64,000 nucleotides of DNA, taken from Arthrobacter sp. SX1312 (GTDB lineage: Bacteria; Actinomycetota; Actinomycetes; Actinomycetales; Micrococcaceae). The position numbers and the translations under genes are program-made. The stretch lies in NCBI RefSeq assembly GCF_002929295.1, contig NZ_PJIM01000001.1, positions 1,169,398 to 1,233,397 of the forward strand, given 5' to 3'. The notes under the pieces were generated by a model, which saw only the letters and a program-made list of their open reading frames with translations, was not told where the DNA came from and did not search any database. Below, one piece after another: positions 35,101 to 44,464 of this stretch. The first letter of the stretch is position 1, and each line of letters begins with the position of its first letter.

Positions 35101-35651
35101 TTCACGAGCGTGCTCTTCGCTGCCGTGAAGTGCTCCCAGTCGCCGTCGTAGGCCTCGACGACGGCGTGCGCGAGCTGCCAGGACTGGGCGGTCCCGAGCA
35201 TCACCGAATCACGCTCCACACCGATGCGCAGCCCGTAGTCCTGGACGATCCCGTTGGCGAAGGAGTGGTAGGTGGAGATGGTGGGATCGAGCCGGTCCAG
35301 AGCGTCCCCGCCCGCGGGTGCAGGGGCGTCCTGCGCGAGCGCGGCGTAGAGCTGGGCCAGCCGCTGCCGGACCCTCGACGCCAACTCTCCGGCGGCCTTC
35401 CGGGTGAAGGTGACGCCGAGGACCTGTTCGGGGCGCACGAGGTCGTTGGCCACGAGCCAGACGACCCTGTCCGCCATGGTCTTGGTCTTCCCCGAGCCCG
35501 CGCCGGCGATGACCAGCAGCGGCTCCAGGGGTGCCTCGATGACGCGTGCCTGATCGTCGGTCGGGTACTGGACGGGGGCATCCGGGTCCGTGTGCAGCAG
35601 CTCCGCGAGTGCCCGGGCCGAATACCGTGCCGCCCGTCGTGCAGCGGCCAC
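32190..35651 (-). CDS. adnB: AdnB-like helicase-nuclease subunit
   Basis: A 1153-residue SF1 helicase fused to a RecB-type nuclease. Walker A is AGAGSGKT (49-56); DEFQDTSHAQ, VGDPHQSIYGFRGA, LLTVHASKGLEWD and AYVAFTRAKHAL give the other helicase motifs. The nuclease domain ends the protein: GTAFHAWIEEFYG, then Asp1066 (VRGRVDAVF), Asp1080 and Lys1082 (DLIDWKTG) and the QLAVYRLAW helix. In mycobacteria AdnA-AdnB resect DNA double-strand breaks. The GTG at 35651 shares one base with the adnA stop (TAGTG), so the subunits are made together. Much upstream in-frame text overlaps adnA and was excluded. Confidence 0.9.
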   Translation of the reverse strand: MAAARRAARYSARALAELLHTDPDAPVQYPTDDQARVIEAPLEPLLVIAGAGSGKTKTMADRVVWLVANDLVRPEQVLGVTFTRKAAGELASRVRQRLAQLYAALAQDAPAPAGGDALDRLDPTISTYHSFANGIVQDYGLRIGVERDSVMLGTAQSWQLAHAVVEAYDGDWEHFTAAKSTLVKAVLGMAGECAEHLVSPATVRDELRRHVEHVATRPYVAGSGRAATQKVQDLLDKLRTRITVTELVEHYAAAKLARRQLDFGDLVSLAARIARDIPEAGAMEREKYRVVLLDEFQDTSHAQMVLFSRLFADGRSVTAVGDPHQSIYGFRGASAGQLGTFRTAFPRVTTESRAPSEVAHLSVAWRNATSILEAANTVSAPLNVPAPWLRNTTVQQVPGLVARPGAPLGEVLLGRFLTDAPAAGQAAPSRSDAAPDDPAGADGQPTVGPQTSLSEAEAVAREALRQRRRSFETDDDGSPLRPTMAVLCRGRKQFEPIRRELERAGIPVQVVGLGGLLRTPEIVDLLATLRVLGDPDRSDSMLRLLSGARWRLGPADLMALGDWSRQLARTREAMFRRGSPSAGEPEGELDREQGRDAVVAPDLAEAGSLVEAVDYLPPLDWVSSAGRTLSGTARQRLELLRHELRGLRSFVGDDLGSMIGEVERTILLDIEVAAKPGVSIHEARRNLDAFTEAVAGFVSTAERVDLPAFLAWLEAADQEEDGLPVTQLEASRDAVQLLTVHASKGLEWDVVFVPGLNDGSFPSGKDSRWSSGDSAIPWPLRGDAPELPQWDWEQQDQKEWLASETEFTGEARAHAEREERRLAYVAFTRAKHALVCTSSAWGGGRSKPSAPSSYLADLVALAESGTAGVVLPYWLPEGEEGDANPANASPERARWPFDPLGIRRPSIEHAAQAVLEQAAAPTPETEPDAGRWGREVRLALARQARERERIPLALPSHISASTLVELREDAAAVMQQLRRPLPRRPGSAARKGTAFHAWIEEFYGAGGMLDLGEYPGGADSHVDETLGLTDMAAIFEQSEWALREPAAIEAPIETKIGGIVVRGRVDAVFRDADGGWDLIDWKTGRPPSPDRRAAKAVQLAVYRLAWSRLKEVPLEKVRAAFFYVADNLVVRPHDLADAGELERIIRAAGPAGS

Positions 35652-38600
35652 TACTGCGTCACCTGCTTTCCCTCTTCGCACAGGGGGCAGACTTCGGGCA
35701 GCCGGCATCCGCTGCCGCCGAACCCCGACCGGCGGGGGTCGTGGACGGTGTCGAACGTCGCGGCGGACATCAGCGCGGCGGCGTCCTCGATCATCGTCCT
35801 CGCCCAGGTGTCCTCCGGTCCCACCGGGGGCTGCACCTGCACCGCGACCCCCTTGGCCTTCGTGCCCAGCTGGACCAGTGCAGCGCCCCCCGGTGCGGTG
35901 CCTCCGGTGTTCGCGGCCTCCTCGGGCTCGGCCTGTGGGGCGTCCGGTGTGCCGTCCGTGTCCTGGTCGCCGAACCGGGCACCCGCGGCCAGGGCCGTCT
36001 GGTAGGCGGCGAGCTGCGGGTGGCGTGGGATGTCCGCCTGTGCGGGCGAGCTCCTGCCCGTCTTGAGGTCGACGACGACGAAGCGACCGTCGGCGTCGAC
36101 CTCCAGCCGGTCGATCTGCCCGCGCAGGCGCACGAGCCGTTCGGCGTCCGCCAGGCGGAGCTCGAGCTCGACCGCGAAGTCGACCTCCGTGGCCAGAAGG
36201 CTGCGTCCGTCCTTCCGCATGGAGAGCACGTAGGCGGCGAGCTTCCGCACCATGGTCTCGGCGCGCCGGAAGTCGGACCGGCCCTCCCAGGTGTCCTTGA
36301 TCCCCAGCTGCGGCCAGCGCCGTTCGAGCTCCCGCACGTACTCGGTGCCGGTGGCCTCCGGAAGGTCCTGGGCGATCTGGTGGACGAGCGTGCCGAGGGA
36401 CCGGGCGAAGTCGGTGGTCCGCTCCCCGCCCGCGGCGGAGACGAACCAGCTCAGGGGCGAGGCGAGCACGGACTCGACCTTGGAGGGCGATACCGGGATC
36501 GGCTGGTCCATCGGCACCACCGGGTCCTCGCTGGTCATGCCGAGCACGCCCCACCACCGGGCCGGATGCGCTCCCGGCACCGGCGGCTCCAGCACTGCCA
36601 TACGCCCGAGGTGCCGGGCGGCCTCCGTGGACAGGGCCGGGCTCGCCTGCGGGTCCTGCGCGAACTTCCGCAGCTCGGCGACGAGCGCGCGGAGGGTGAG
36701 GGGGCGCAGGACCTCGGTGCGCGGTCGCGCTGCGATGCCGGGCGGCAGGGGGTCGAGCACGTCGAGGAACGGTGAGGGCTGCTCGTCCTGGGAGGCGACG
36801 GCGCAGCACACCAGCTCCTGCGTGGCCCGGGAGACGGCGAGCGAGAAGGTCCGCAGCTCGTCGAACCGGATGTCCTGCAGCAGGGACACCGGGTCCCGGT
36901 TGCTGCGGAACGATTCCCCGTAGTCGAGCAGCGCACGCAGTTCACCCGATCCGAGGAGTTCTCCCCGCAACCGGAGATTGGGCCAGACGCCGTCCTGCAC
37001 GCCCGCCACGATCACGAGCGGCCAGTGCCTGCCGGCGGCACTCGCGGGCGTCAGGACCGACACCGACGCCTGGCGGGCGATGCGCGTCGTCAGGGTGTCC
37101 ATGGGGATGTCCTGGCTGAGGATGTAGTCCAGGAACAGTTCCGGGTCGGCGCCGGGCATCTGTTCCACGAATCGCTCCGCGGTCTGGAAGAGGGCCATCA
37201 TCGCGTCGAGGTCGCGGTCGGCGCGGCTCGAGGACGGCCCCTCGGACAGGGCTGCGGCCGACCACTGCTGCGCGAGCCCCGAGGCGGACCACAGCGCCCA
37301 CAGGACGGTCTCGGGATCGCGTCCGGGATCGGCGGCCGCGGACCGCCCCGCCTCCAGCATGCGGGCCAGACGCCGGACCGGCGCTCCCTCGGACGGCAGG
37401 GCGGCGATCTGCTCCGGCGCGGAGAACAGGGCGGTGAGGAGTTCGTCGCTCGTCCGCCCCCCGCCCTCCTGCAGCTCGGTCCGCCGGAGGATCTGGCGCA
37501 GGCGCCGGAGATCCAGGCTGCCCGCCCCGCCGATCCGCGAGGTGAGCAGCGAGATGCACAGCTCCGTGTCGAATTCGGTGCGGCCGACGACGACGGCGAA
37601 CAGCTCGAGCAGGGGGCGCACGGCCGGTTCCTCCCGGATGGCGGTCTCCGCGGCGGGGACGTTCACGGCGATGCCCTGGGCCGTGAGGAACCGCTGCACC
37701 GCGGACACCTGCGCACCGTTGCGGACGATCACGGCGATGTCGTCGAGGCTGCGCTCCCCGAACAGGTGCGCCTCGAGCACGCGCTGGGTGATGAACCGCT
37801 GTTCGTGGAAGGCGCTGTCGAGGACGTGGGCGGACATGGCCGGGCCGTCCGTCGTCGTGCCGTCGGTTCGAGGACCCCCCACGTTCCGGTAGTCCGTGCT
37901 GATGCCCGTGGTCGCGATGCGCGCCGCGACGTTGCTCCACGCCCCGGCGAGCGGGCCGTGGAGGGTCAGCGACCCCGGCAGGGTGACCGTGGTCAGGCCG
38001 CCCCCGCGGCGGAAGAGGGTGGACAGGCGTCCGGTGAGTTCGGGGCGTGCTCCGCGGAAGCCCTGCGCCACCACGTCCGGGCAGGAGGTGATGACGACGT
38101 CGTTGCCTGCCCCGATGAGCCCCAGCAGGGCATGGACGGCGGGGTTCGCCTCCTGGTAGTCGTCCACGAGGATCAGCTGCAGACGCCCCCGCTCCCGGTC
38201 GAGGAAGTCGCGGTCCGTCTCGAGGATCTCGCGGGCGGCGGTGAGGATGCCGGCCGGGTCGAAGGCCTCGGGCATGCGGAGGTCCAGGACGTCGCGGTAT
38301 TCGCGGTAGAGAGCGGCCGCTGCGACCCAGTCCGGGCGGTCGAACCGCTCGCCCCAGGCGGAGAGCTCCTCGGCGGGGACCCCGTACTCGCTCACGCGGT
38401 CGAAGAGGTCCCGGATCTCCTGCCGGAAGCCGCGGGTCGGCAGGGCGAGGGCGAGGCCGGAGGGCCAGTCGAGTCCCGGAGCGCCGTCGCGTCCGTGGCC
38501 GGAGAGGAGCTCCTTGATGATGAGGTCCTGTTCGGCGCCCGAGAGCAGCCTCGGTGCACGCGTGATGGCGGGGGTGCGGCCCTCGGCCCTGGCCCGGCGG

Positions 38601-38944
38601 ATGAGGTCGAAGGCGTAGGACGCCCAGGTGCGGGCGGGCGCCGTGCTGATGCTGCGGTCGAGTTTGGCGGTCAGTTCGTCCCGGAGCCGCGTCGAGGCCG
38701 CGCGGGTGGGACCGAGGAGGAGCAGGCCTTCCGGCGCCACGGTCCCCGCCCCGATACGGGCGACGGCGAGGTCGGTGAGCAGGGACGACTTGCCACTGCC
38801 CGGCGCACCGAGGACCAGCACCTGACCGGTCACGTCCGTCAGCGACCGGAGCACGTCGGCGTACCCTTCCGCGGGGGTCGCGGAGGCCGTGGCGGCGCCG
38901 TCGCCGAGGGCTGCCGGCGGAGCGTCAGGAAGAGTGCTGGTCAT
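35651..38944 (-). CDS. adnA: AdnA-like helicase-nuclease subunit
   Basis: A 1097-residue partner of AdnB. Walker A is GAPGSGKSS (46-54) and LILVDDYQEANPAVH is the DExx box; both are intact, so it should hydrolyse ATP. The C-terminal nuclease domain carries LRGQIDRLEVD and VVVDLKTGRSS (Asp and Lys of the active site). It closes with Cys1080, Cys1086 and Cys1089 (GCRLPEVCPLC), which could form part of an iron-sulfur or zinc site as in AddAB-type nucleases; an upstream fourth ligand was not located. The ATG at 38944 is the first convincing start. It precedes adnB, with a one-base stop/start overlap. Confidence 0.88.
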   Translation of the reverse strand: MTSTLPDAPPAALGDGAATASATPAEGYADVLRSLTDVTGQVLVLGAPGSGKSSLLTDLAVARIGAGTVAPEGLLLLGPTRAASTRLRDELTAKLDRSISTAPARTWASYAFDLIRRARAEGRTPAITRAPRLLSGAEQDLIIKELLSGHGRDGAPGLDWPSGLALALPTRGFRQEIRDLFDRVSEYGVPAEELSAWGERFDRPDWVAAAALYREYRDVLDLRMPEAFDPAGILTAAREILETDRDFLDRERGRLQLILVDDYQEANPAVHALLGLIGAGNDVVITSCPDVVAQGFRGARPELTGRLSTLFRRGGGLTTVTLPGSLTLHGPLAGAWSNVAARIATTGISTDYRNVGGPRTDGTTTDGPAMSAHVLDSAFHEQRFITQRVLEAHLFGERSLDDIAVIVRNGAQVSAVQRFLTAQGIAVNVPAAETAIREEPAVRPLLELFAVVVGRTEFDTELCISLLTSRIGGAGSLDLRRLRQILRRTELQEGGGRTSDELLTALFSAPEQIAALPSEGAPVRRLARMLEAGRSAAADPGRDPETVLWALWSASGLAQQWSAAALSEGPSSSRADRDLDAMMALFQTAERFVEQMPGADPELFLDYILSQDIPMDTLTTRIARQASVSVLTPASAAGRHWPLVIVAGVQDGVWPNLRLRGELLGSGELRALLDYGESFRSNRDPVSLLQDIRFDELRTFSLAVSRATQELVCCAVASQDEQPSPFLDVLDPLPPGIAARPRTEVLRPLTLRALVAELRKFAQDPQASPALSTEAARHLGRMAVLEPPVPGAHPARWWGVLGMTSEDPVVPMDQPIPVSPSKVESVLASPLSWFVSAAGGERTTDFARSLGTLVHQIAQDLPEATGTEYVRELERRWPQLGIKDTWEGRSDFRRAETMVRKLAAYVLSMRKDGRSLLATEVDFAVELELRLADAERLVRLRGQIDRLEVDADGRFVVVDLKTGRSSPAQADIPRHPQLAAYQTALAAGARFGDQDTDGTPDAPQAEPEEAANTGGTAPGGAALVQLGTKAKGVAVQVQPPVGPEDTWARTMIEDAAALMSAATFDTVHDPRRSGFGGSGCRLPEVCPLCEEGKQVTQ

Positions 38945-39000
38945 GGATCAAGACCATCACACGCCACGGACAAACAGGGGCATCGCAACGGGCCCCGGCG

Positions 39001-39465
39001 TCAGGGACCGGCGCGTCGCAGGGACGCGCCGACGTCGTCGAGGACGGCCTGTTCCTCCGCCGTGGGCCACCAGCGGGCGGAACTCAGATCCACGCGGTAC
39101 TCGCCGGGGTCGGTGCTCCCCTGCGGCACGCGGAGCGGCGTGCCCTCGGTCCCGTAGTGTGCGCGGGCACGCAGGGCCAGGCCGTGCGGCGGGTGGCCGC
39201 CGGCACGCAGGACACGCCACCAGGGGACGTCCCGGGTGGTGCGGGACAGCGCCCTGCCGACCTGGCGGGGCCCGCCGCGGTCGAGGAGTTCGGCGATGTC
39301 CCCGTAGGTCAGCACCTTCCCGGCGGGGATCAGTGCGGTCACGGCGAGGACGGCATCGCAGTAGTCGTCCGGGTCGGTCCGCGGCGTCGGGTCGGCGCCG
39401 GGGACGAGGGCGGAATCCGGGACGGGCCCCCGCCCGCCGGGATGCTCGCCGGCTCGTCGCTCCAT
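39001..39465 (-). CDS. alkyltransferase-like protein (MGMT fold, no catalytic Cys)
   Basis: A 154-residue protein with the DNA-binding domain of O6-alkylguanine-DNA alkyltransferases. LIPAGKVLTYGDIAELL and RQVGRALSR form the helix-turn-helix with its arginine finger. The active-site P-C-H-R-V is replaced by PWWRV (81-85), so there is no acceptor cysteine. Such alkyltransferase-like (ATL) proteins bind alkylated guanines and hand them to nucleotide excision repair. The C-terminal tail (VDLSSARWWPTAEEQAVLDD) is longer than in minimal ATLs. The ATG at 39465 lies seven bases after TAGGGT; a GTG three codons earlier overlaps that hexamer. It follows adnA by 56 bases in the same region as in mycobacteria (Rv3204). 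Confidence 0.82.
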   Translation of the reverse strand: MERRAGEHPGGRGPVPDSALVPGADPTPRTDPDDYCDAVLAVTALIPAGKVLTYGDIAELLDRGGPRQVGRALSRTTRDVPWWRVLRAGGHPPHGLALRARAHYGTEGTPLRVPQGSTDPGEYRVDLSSARWWPTAEEQAVLDDVGASLRRAGP

Positions 39466-39472
39466 GCGCTCC

Positions 39473-39478
39473 ACCCTA
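39473..39478 (-). promoter_or_regulatory. -10-like hexamer, leaderless ATL gene
   Basis: TAGGGT on the reverse strand, then seven bases, then the ATG at 39465. Confidence 0.4.
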
Positions 39479-39527
39479 GCCCGGCGGGCCGCGCGGGCCG
39501 CACGCCTATTTGGTCGGAGCCCGCCCG

Positions 39528-39533
39528 TACGGT
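39528..39533 (+). promoter_or_regulatory. -10-like hexamer, leaderless exonuclease gene
   Basis: TACGGT, then six bases, then the ATG at 39540. It is divergent from the ATL promoter 50 bases away. Confidence 0.45.
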
Positions 39534-39539
39534 GGTCCC

Positions 39540-40289
39540 ATGACGAGCTGGCACGAAAGCCCGAGGGCCGGGTTCGACCTCGAGACGACGGGGCGGGATC
39601 CGCTGACCGCGCGCATCGTCACCGCGACGATCGTGCTCGTCGACGGCGACGGGGACGTGCTCGAGCACCATGAGTGGCTGGCTGATCCGGGTATCGACAT
39701 CCCGGAGGGCGCCGCGGCGATCCACGGCATCACGACGGCACACGCGCAGGCGCACGGCCTGCCGGCCGCGGAGGTCGTCCACGGGATCTCGGCCGTCCTG
39801 GCGCGCTTCTTCTCCGCCGGCATCCCCGTGCTGGCCTTCAACGCCCGGTACGACTTCACGGTGCTGGCGCAGGAGGGGCGCCGCCACGCAGCCCGGGTCC
39901 CGGTGCCCTCGCCCGTGATCGACCCGTACATCATGGACAAGCAGGCGGACCGGTACCGGCGCGGCAAGCGGACCCTGACGGCCGTGTGCGAGCACTACGC
40001 CATCCCGTTCGAGAACGCACACACGTCGGCGGCCGACGTCCTCGCGACGCTCCGGGTCGGTGCGGTTCTCGCCGAGCGGTTCGCGTTCCTCCGGCAGCCC
40101 GCCACGGATCTGCATGCCTCACTCGTCGTCTGGGCCGATCGGCAGGCGGCGAACTTCGAGGAGTATCTCCGCCGGACGGAGCCCGACGCCGTCATCGAGC
40201 GGGCGTGGCCCGTCGTCGGCTGTACCCCCGACCAACAGTCGGACCGGGCCGACGATCGACCAGCACAGCCGGCCGACCAGTTCAGCTAG
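39540..40289 (+). CDS. DnaQ-like (DEDDh) 3'-5' exonuclease
   Basis: A 249-residue single-domain exonuclease. Exo I is [10 protein letters not shown] (Asp13, Glu15), Exo II is [12 protein letters not shown] (Asp in ARYD), and Exo III is [12 protein letters not shown] with the His and Asp of the DEDDh set. It resembles the epsilon proofreading fold but lacks the beta-clamp or polymerase-binding tail of DnaQ; such stand-alone proteins act in repair or in RNA/DNA trimming. The C-terminal 70 residues have no clear domain. Its stop overlaps the hemL stop on the other strand within the shared CTAG at 40286-40289. Confidence 0.88.
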   Translation: MTSWHESPRAGFDLETTGRDPLTARIVTATIVLVDGDGDVLEHHEWLADPGIDIPEGAAAIHGITTAHAQAHGLPAAEVVHGISAVLARFFSAGIPVLAFNARYDFTVLAQEGRRHAARVPVPSPVIDPYIMDKQADRYRRGKRTLTAVCEHYAIPFENAHTSAADVLATLRVGAVLAERFAFLRQPATDLHASLVVWADRQAANFEEYLRRTEPDAVIERAWPVVGCTPDQQSDRADDRPAQPADQFS

Positions 40290-41626
40290 TCGACCGGCAC
40301 GGCCTCCGCTGCTGCCCGCGCGGCCGCCGGAAGGGCGGCGTGGATGCGCTCCATGGCGGCGTCGTCGTGCGCCGCGGAGAGGAACCACGCCTCGTACACG
40401 GACGGCGGGAGGTACACGCCCGAGTCGAGCATGGAGTGGAAGAAGGGCCCGTAGCGGAACGCCTCCTGCCCCTGGGCGTCGGCGTAGTTCCGCACGCCGT
40501 GCTCGGCGGTGCCGAACGCGACGCTGAAGAGGTTCCCTGCCCGCTGGATGGAGTGGTCGACGCCGGCCTTCGCGAGCTCCGCGGTGAGGGCATCGCCGAC
40601 CTCGAGCGAGCGCGCGTCGACGTGCCGGTAGACGTCGTCCGTCGCGGCGGTGAGGGTCGCGACGCCGGCCGCCATGGCGATCGGGTTCCCCGACAGGGTG
40701 CCCGCCTGGTAGACCGGCCCGATCGGCGCGAGGTAGTTCATGACGTCCGCGCGCCCTCCGAGCGCCGCGGCCGGGATGCCGCCGCCGATGACCTTCCCGA
40801 AGGTCAGCAGGTCCGGTGTCCACGGGTGCTCGGCGTCGTCGGCGCCGCCCGTGAGCTTCCAGTACCCGCCCGGGTGGGTGCGGAACCCGGTCATGACCTC
40901 GTCGACGATGAACAGCGCGCCGTGCTCGGAGGTGATGCGGCTGAGGAAGGCGTTGAAGCCCGGCGCCGGGGTCACGACCCCCATGTTCGCGGGAGCGGCT
41001 TCGGTGATGACGGCGGCGATGCGCTCGCCGTGCGTGCGGAAGGCCTCCTCGACGGCCTCGACGTCGTTGTACGGCAGCACGAGCGTCTCCGCGGTCGTCG
41101 CCTCCGTGACGCCGGCGGAACCGGGCAGCGCCAGCGTGGCGACCCCCGAGCCGGCGGCCGCGAGGAGGCTGTCCACGTGCCCGTGGTAGCAGCCCGCGAA
41201 CTTGACGATCAGGTTCCGGGACGTGAAGCCCCGCGCGAGCCGGACGGCGGTCATGGTCGCCTCGGTCCCGGTGGACACCATGCGCAGCAGTTCCACGGCG
41301 GGGACGCGCTCCTTGACGAGCTGCGCGAGGTCGGCCTCGGCCGGCGTCGAGGCGCCGAAGGTCAGCCCGTGGTCGACGGCGCGGTGCACGGCGGCGATGA
41401 CGTCCGGATGCGAATGGCCGAGCAGTGCCGGGCCCCACGAGCAGACGAGGTCCACGTACTGCTTGCCGTCGGCATCGGTGACGTAGGCGCCGTGCGCGTC
41501 GACGAGGAAGCGCGGGGTCCCGCCGACCGAGCCGAAGGCACGGACGGGCGAGTTGACGCCTCCGGGCATGAGGGCGCGGGCGCGCGCGTAGAGATCCTCG
41601 GACGTGCTTGCTGGTGGTGTCGTCAT
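40286..41626 (-). CDS. hemL: glutamate-1-semialdehyde 2,1-aminomutase
   Basis: A 446-residue PLP enzyme of aminotransferase class III that turns glutamate-1-semialdehyde into 5-aminolevulinate, the second step after HemA. The start region [17 protein letters not shown] and [19 protein letters not shown] are typical. The PLP lysine is Lys278 in [14 protein letters not shown] and the Asp holding the pyridine nitrogen lies in [16 protein letters not shown]. The ATG at 41626 has GAAGGA upstream. It is the last gene of the reverse hem operon, 26 bases after hemB. Confidence 0.96.
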   Translation of the reverse strand: MTTPPASTSEDLYARARALMPGGVNSPVRAFGSVGGTPRFLVDAHGAYVTDADGKQYVDLVCSWGPALLGHSHPDVIAAVHRAVDHGLTFGASTPAEADLAQLVKERVPAVELLRMVSTGTEATMTAVRLARGFTSRNLIVKFAGCYHGHVDSLLAAAGSGVATLALPGSAGVTEATTAETLVLPYNDVEAVEEAFRTHGERIAAVITEAAPANMGVVTPAPGFNAFLSRITSEHGALFIVDEVMTGFRTHPGGYWKLTGGADDAEHPWTPDLLTFGKVIGGGIPAAALGGRADVMNYLAPIGPVYQAGTLSGNPIAMAAGVATLTAATDDVYRHVDARSLEVGDALTAELAKAGVDHSIQRAGNLFSVAFGTAEHGVRNYADAQGQEAFRYGPFFHSMLDSGVYLPPSVYEAWFLSAAHDDAAMERIHAALPAAARAAAEAVPVD

Positions 41627-41652
41627 CGGTGCGGTTCCTTCGCTGTGGGAGT

Positions 41653-42639
41653 TCAGTGGGTGGGCTCGTCGAGCCAGAGCGCGAGCTCCGAGGCCCAGTA
41701 GGTCAGGATCATCTGGGCGCCGGCGCGCTTGATCCCGAGGACGGATTCCTCGATGGCGCGGCGTCGGTCGATCCAGCCGTTCGCGGCCGCGGCCTCGATC
41801 ATCGCGTACTCCCCCGAGATCTGGTACGCCGCGACGGGGACGGGCGACATGGCGGCGACGTCGGCGAGGATGTCCAAATAGCTCATGGCCGGCTTGACCA
41901 TGACCATGTCGGCGCCCTCCTCGATGTCGAGTTCGACTTCGAGGATCGCTTCACGGCGGTTCGACCCATCCATCTGGTAGGTCCGGCGGTCGCCGACGAG
42001 CTGCGAGTCGACGGCCTCGCGGAAGGGCCCGTAGAACGCGGAGGCGTACTTGGCGGCGTACGCGAGCACCACGGCGTCCTGGTGTCCGGCCTCGTCCAGC
42101 GCCTGGCGGATGACGGCGACCTGGCCGTCCATCATCCCGGAGGGGCCGAGGACGTGCGCGCCGGCCCGCGCCTGCTCGACGGCCATCTGCGCGTACAGCT
42201 CCAGGGTCGCGTCGTTGTCCACCGAGCCGTCGGCGGCGAGGACACCGCAGTGCCCGTGATCGGTGAACTCGTCCAGGCAGACGTCGCTCATGACGACGAG
42301 GGAGTCGCCCACCTCGGAGCGGACGTCGGCGATCGCCCGGTTGAGGACGCCCTCCGGGTCGATGCCCGCGCTGCCGGTCGCGTCGCGATGCTCGGGGATG
42401 CCGAACAGCATGATGCCGCCGACGCCGCGCTCGACGGCTTCCGCGGCCGCCCGCTTCAGGGAATCCGTGGTGTGCTGCACCACGCCGGGCATGGAGAGGA
42501 TGGGCGAGGGTTCGGCGAGCCCTTCCCGGATGAACGCCGGCAGGATCAGCTCGGACGGGTGGACGCGGTACTCGGCCACCATGCGCCGCAGGGCGGGGGT
42601 CGAGCGCAGCCTCCGGGGCCGGTGCTGGGGGAAACTCAT
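41653..42639 (-). CDS. hemB: porphobilinogen synthase
   Basis: A 328-residue 5-aminolevulinate dehydratase that joins two ALA molecules into porphobilinogen. Signatures are [37 protein letters not shown] (metal-site region) and the Schiff-base lysine in [15 protein letters not shown], plus [17 protein letters not shown]. The Cys-rich zinc site of animal enzymes is reduced ([11 protein letters not shown]), as in many bacteria that use magnesium. The ATG at 42639 overlaps the hemD stop by four bases (ATGA), showing coupled translation. Confidence 0.96.
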   Translation of the reverse strand: MSFPQHRPRRLRSTPALRRMVAEYRVHPSELILPAFIREGLAEPSPILSMPGVVQHTTDSLKRAAAEAVERGVGGIMLFGIPEHRDATGSAGIDPEGVLNRAIADVRSEVGDSLVVMSDVCLDEFTDHGHCGVLAADGSVDNDATLELYAQMAVEQARAGAHVLGPSGMMDGQVAVIRQALDEAGHQDAVVLAYAAKYASAFYGPFREAVDSQLVGDRRTYQMDGSNRREAILEVELDIEEGADMVMVKPAMSYLDILADVAAMSPVPVAAYQISGEYAMIEAAAANGWIDRRRAIEESVLGIKRAGAQMILTYWASELALWLDEPTH

Positions 42640-43511
42640 GGCTGATCTCCGTTCGATGGTGCGGCATGCGAGGTGGGTGCGTCGTCCTGCGCGAAGGCGT
42701 CCGCCGCCGCCCGGGCGAGCCCCTGCGGCGTGGGGTCGGCGGCCGTGGCGGCCGCCACCCACCCCTCGGACCGGAGCGCTCCGGCCGTGGTGCGGCCGAT
42801 GGCGACGGCCCGGAAGGACAGCGGGCCGGTGCCCAGCCTGTCACGGAACTGCCGGACCGCGCTCGGGGCGGTGAAGACGATCGCGGGCCGGGGACCGCCG
42901 GACGCGAGTCCCAGGAGGTCGTGGAGGGACAGCATGGGCGGTCTCGGCCCGTCCTCCTCGACGCCGGGCACGCGGCGCGTGGACTCCGCGGGGTAGGGCA
43001 CGGTGCGGTAGGCCTCGACGCGGTGGACGGTCCGGCCCGAAGCCGCGAGTCCTGCACGGAGGTCGTCCGGGGCGAGATCCGCCTGGGGCAGGAGCACCGC
43101 GCCGGGTCCGGACGGGAACGCCGTCAGCAGACCGGCCGACGACGCCTCGCCGGGCACCAGGTCGACGACGACGCCCGCCGCGGCCAGCGTCGACGCGGTC
43201 GCGGTGCCGACGGCGGCGACCCGCGCTCCCGCGCGGCGGACGAGGGTGGCGAGCGGCGTACCATCGGCCGCAGCGAGCATCCCGAGGGCCTGGACGGCGT
43301 TGGCGCTGGTCACGACCAGCCACTCGTACCCGCCCTGCCCGAGGACCGCCAGCGCTCGGGCGACGTCGTCGGTGTCCGCGGGGAGCTCCGTATCCGTGAG
43401 CGGCAGGGCGTAGGCGGTCATGCCGCCGGCGCGGAGGGCGTCGGCGATCCTGACCGCCCGGGCCGGCTGCCGGAGGACGACCACCGGCCGGTCCCCTGAC
43501 CAGCTGACCAT
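42636..43511 (-). CDS. hemD: uroporphyrinogen-III synthase
   Basis: A 291-residue HemD that closes hydroxymethylbilane with D-ring inversion. This family is weakly conserved; the two-lobed fold is recognised from [65 protein letters not shown] and [17 protein letters not shown]. Position between hemC and hemB supports the call. The ATG at 43511 lies five bases after the hemC stop. No strong ribosome binding site is seen, so translation may be coupled. The C-terminal extension is Ala-rich. Confidence 0.88.
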   Translation of the reverse strand: MVSWSGDRPVVVLRQPARAVRIADALRAGGMTAYALPLTDTELPADTDDVARALAVLGQGGYEWLVVTSANAVQALGMLAAADGTPLATLVRRAGARVAAVGTATASTLAAAGVVVDLVPGEASSAGLLTAFPSGPGAVLLPQADLAPDDLRAGLAASGRTVHRVEAYRTVPYPAESTRRVPGVEEDGPRPPMLSLHDLLGLASGGPRPAIVFTAPSAVRQFRDRLGTGPLSFRAVAIGRTTAGALRSEGWVAAATAADPTPQGLARAAADAFAQDDAPTSHAAPSNGDQP

Positions 43512-43516
43512 GCGGG

Positions 43517-44464
43517 CTAGCTGTTCAGGGGCGCGATGTCGGCCGCGCCGGCGGCGAGCAGCTCCTCGGCGAGCTCGAGACCGAGCTGCGCGGCGGCGAC
43601 CGCATCGGTGGCCGGCGCCGAGCGGGTCAGGCGGATCATCGACCGGCCGTCCAAACTGCACACCACGGCCTCGAGGGCGAGTACGTCGCCCTGCAACCCC
43701 GCCAGGGCGCCGATGGGCGCCGCGCAGCCCGCCTCCAGCTGCAGGAGGACGGCGCGCTCGGCCGTCACCGCGAGCCGTGTGGGCAGGTGGTCGTAGGCGG
43801 CCAGGGCGTCGCGCACCCCCGGGGTCGCCTCGCTCTCCCGGCACTCGATGGCGAGGGCTCCCTGGCCTGCGGCGGGCAGCATGACGTCCGTGTCGATCAG
43901 CTCCGTGATCGCCTCCTCGCGCCTGAGCCGCCGCAGTCCCGCCGCGGCGAGGACGACGGCGTCGAGGTCGCCGGGCGCCCCGGGGACGAGTCCGGCGACG
44001 CGTCCGAGCCGGGTGTCCACGTTGCCGCGGATGTCCACGACCTCGAGGCCGGGCCGCGCGGACCGCAGCTGAGCGGCCCGCCGCGGGGACCCCGTGCCTA
44101 CGCGCGCGCCGTCCGGGAGGGTGGCCAGGGTGAGGCCGTCCCGGGCGCAGAGGGCGTCGCGGACGTCCTCGCGCTCGGGTACGGACGCCACGGTCAGCCC
44201 CGGGGCGGGCAGCGTGGGGAGATCCTTGAGCGAGTGCACCGCGACGTCGCACCGCTCCTCGAGGAGGGCGTCGCGGAGGGCTGCGACGAAGACGCCGGTA
44301 CCGCCGATCTGCGAGAGCGAGCCCTTGAGGACATCCCCCTCGGTCCGGATCCGCACGAGCTCGTACGGCACGCGGGCGAGCTCGGAGACCCGCTCCGCCA
44401 CCGTCGTCGTCTGCGTCATCGCGAGGGCGCTGCCCCGCGTGCCCACCCTGATGGCTGCGCTCAT
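43517..44464 (-). CDS. hemC: hydroxymethylbilane synthase (porphobilinogen deaminase)
   Basis: A 315-residue enzyme that links four porphobilinogens. IRVGTRGSALAMTQT, CDVAVHSLKDLPT (catalytic Asp region), GTGSPRRAAQLRS and VDIRGNVDTRLGRV are substrate-binding motifs. Cys247 (LEAGCAAPIG) is the dipyrromethane cofactor attachment site. The ATG at 44464 overlaps the hemH stop by one base (TGATG). A longer in-frame reading upstream overlaps hemH and was rejected. Confidence 0.96.
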   Translation of the reverse strand: MSAAIRVGTRGSALAMTQTTTVAERVSELARVPYELVRIRTEGDVLKGSLSQIGGTGVFVAALRDALLEERCDVAVHSLKDLPTLPAPGLTVASVPEREDVRDALCARDGLTLATLPDGARVGTGSPRRAAQLRSARPGLEVVDIRGNVDTRLGRVAGLVPGAPGDLDAVVLAAAGLRRLRREEAITELIDTDVMLPAAGQGALAIECRESEATPGVRDALAAYDHLPTRLAVTAERAVLLQLEAGCAAPIGALAGLQGDVLALEAVVCSLDGRSMIRLTRSAPATDAVAAAQLGLELAEELLAAGAADIAPLNS

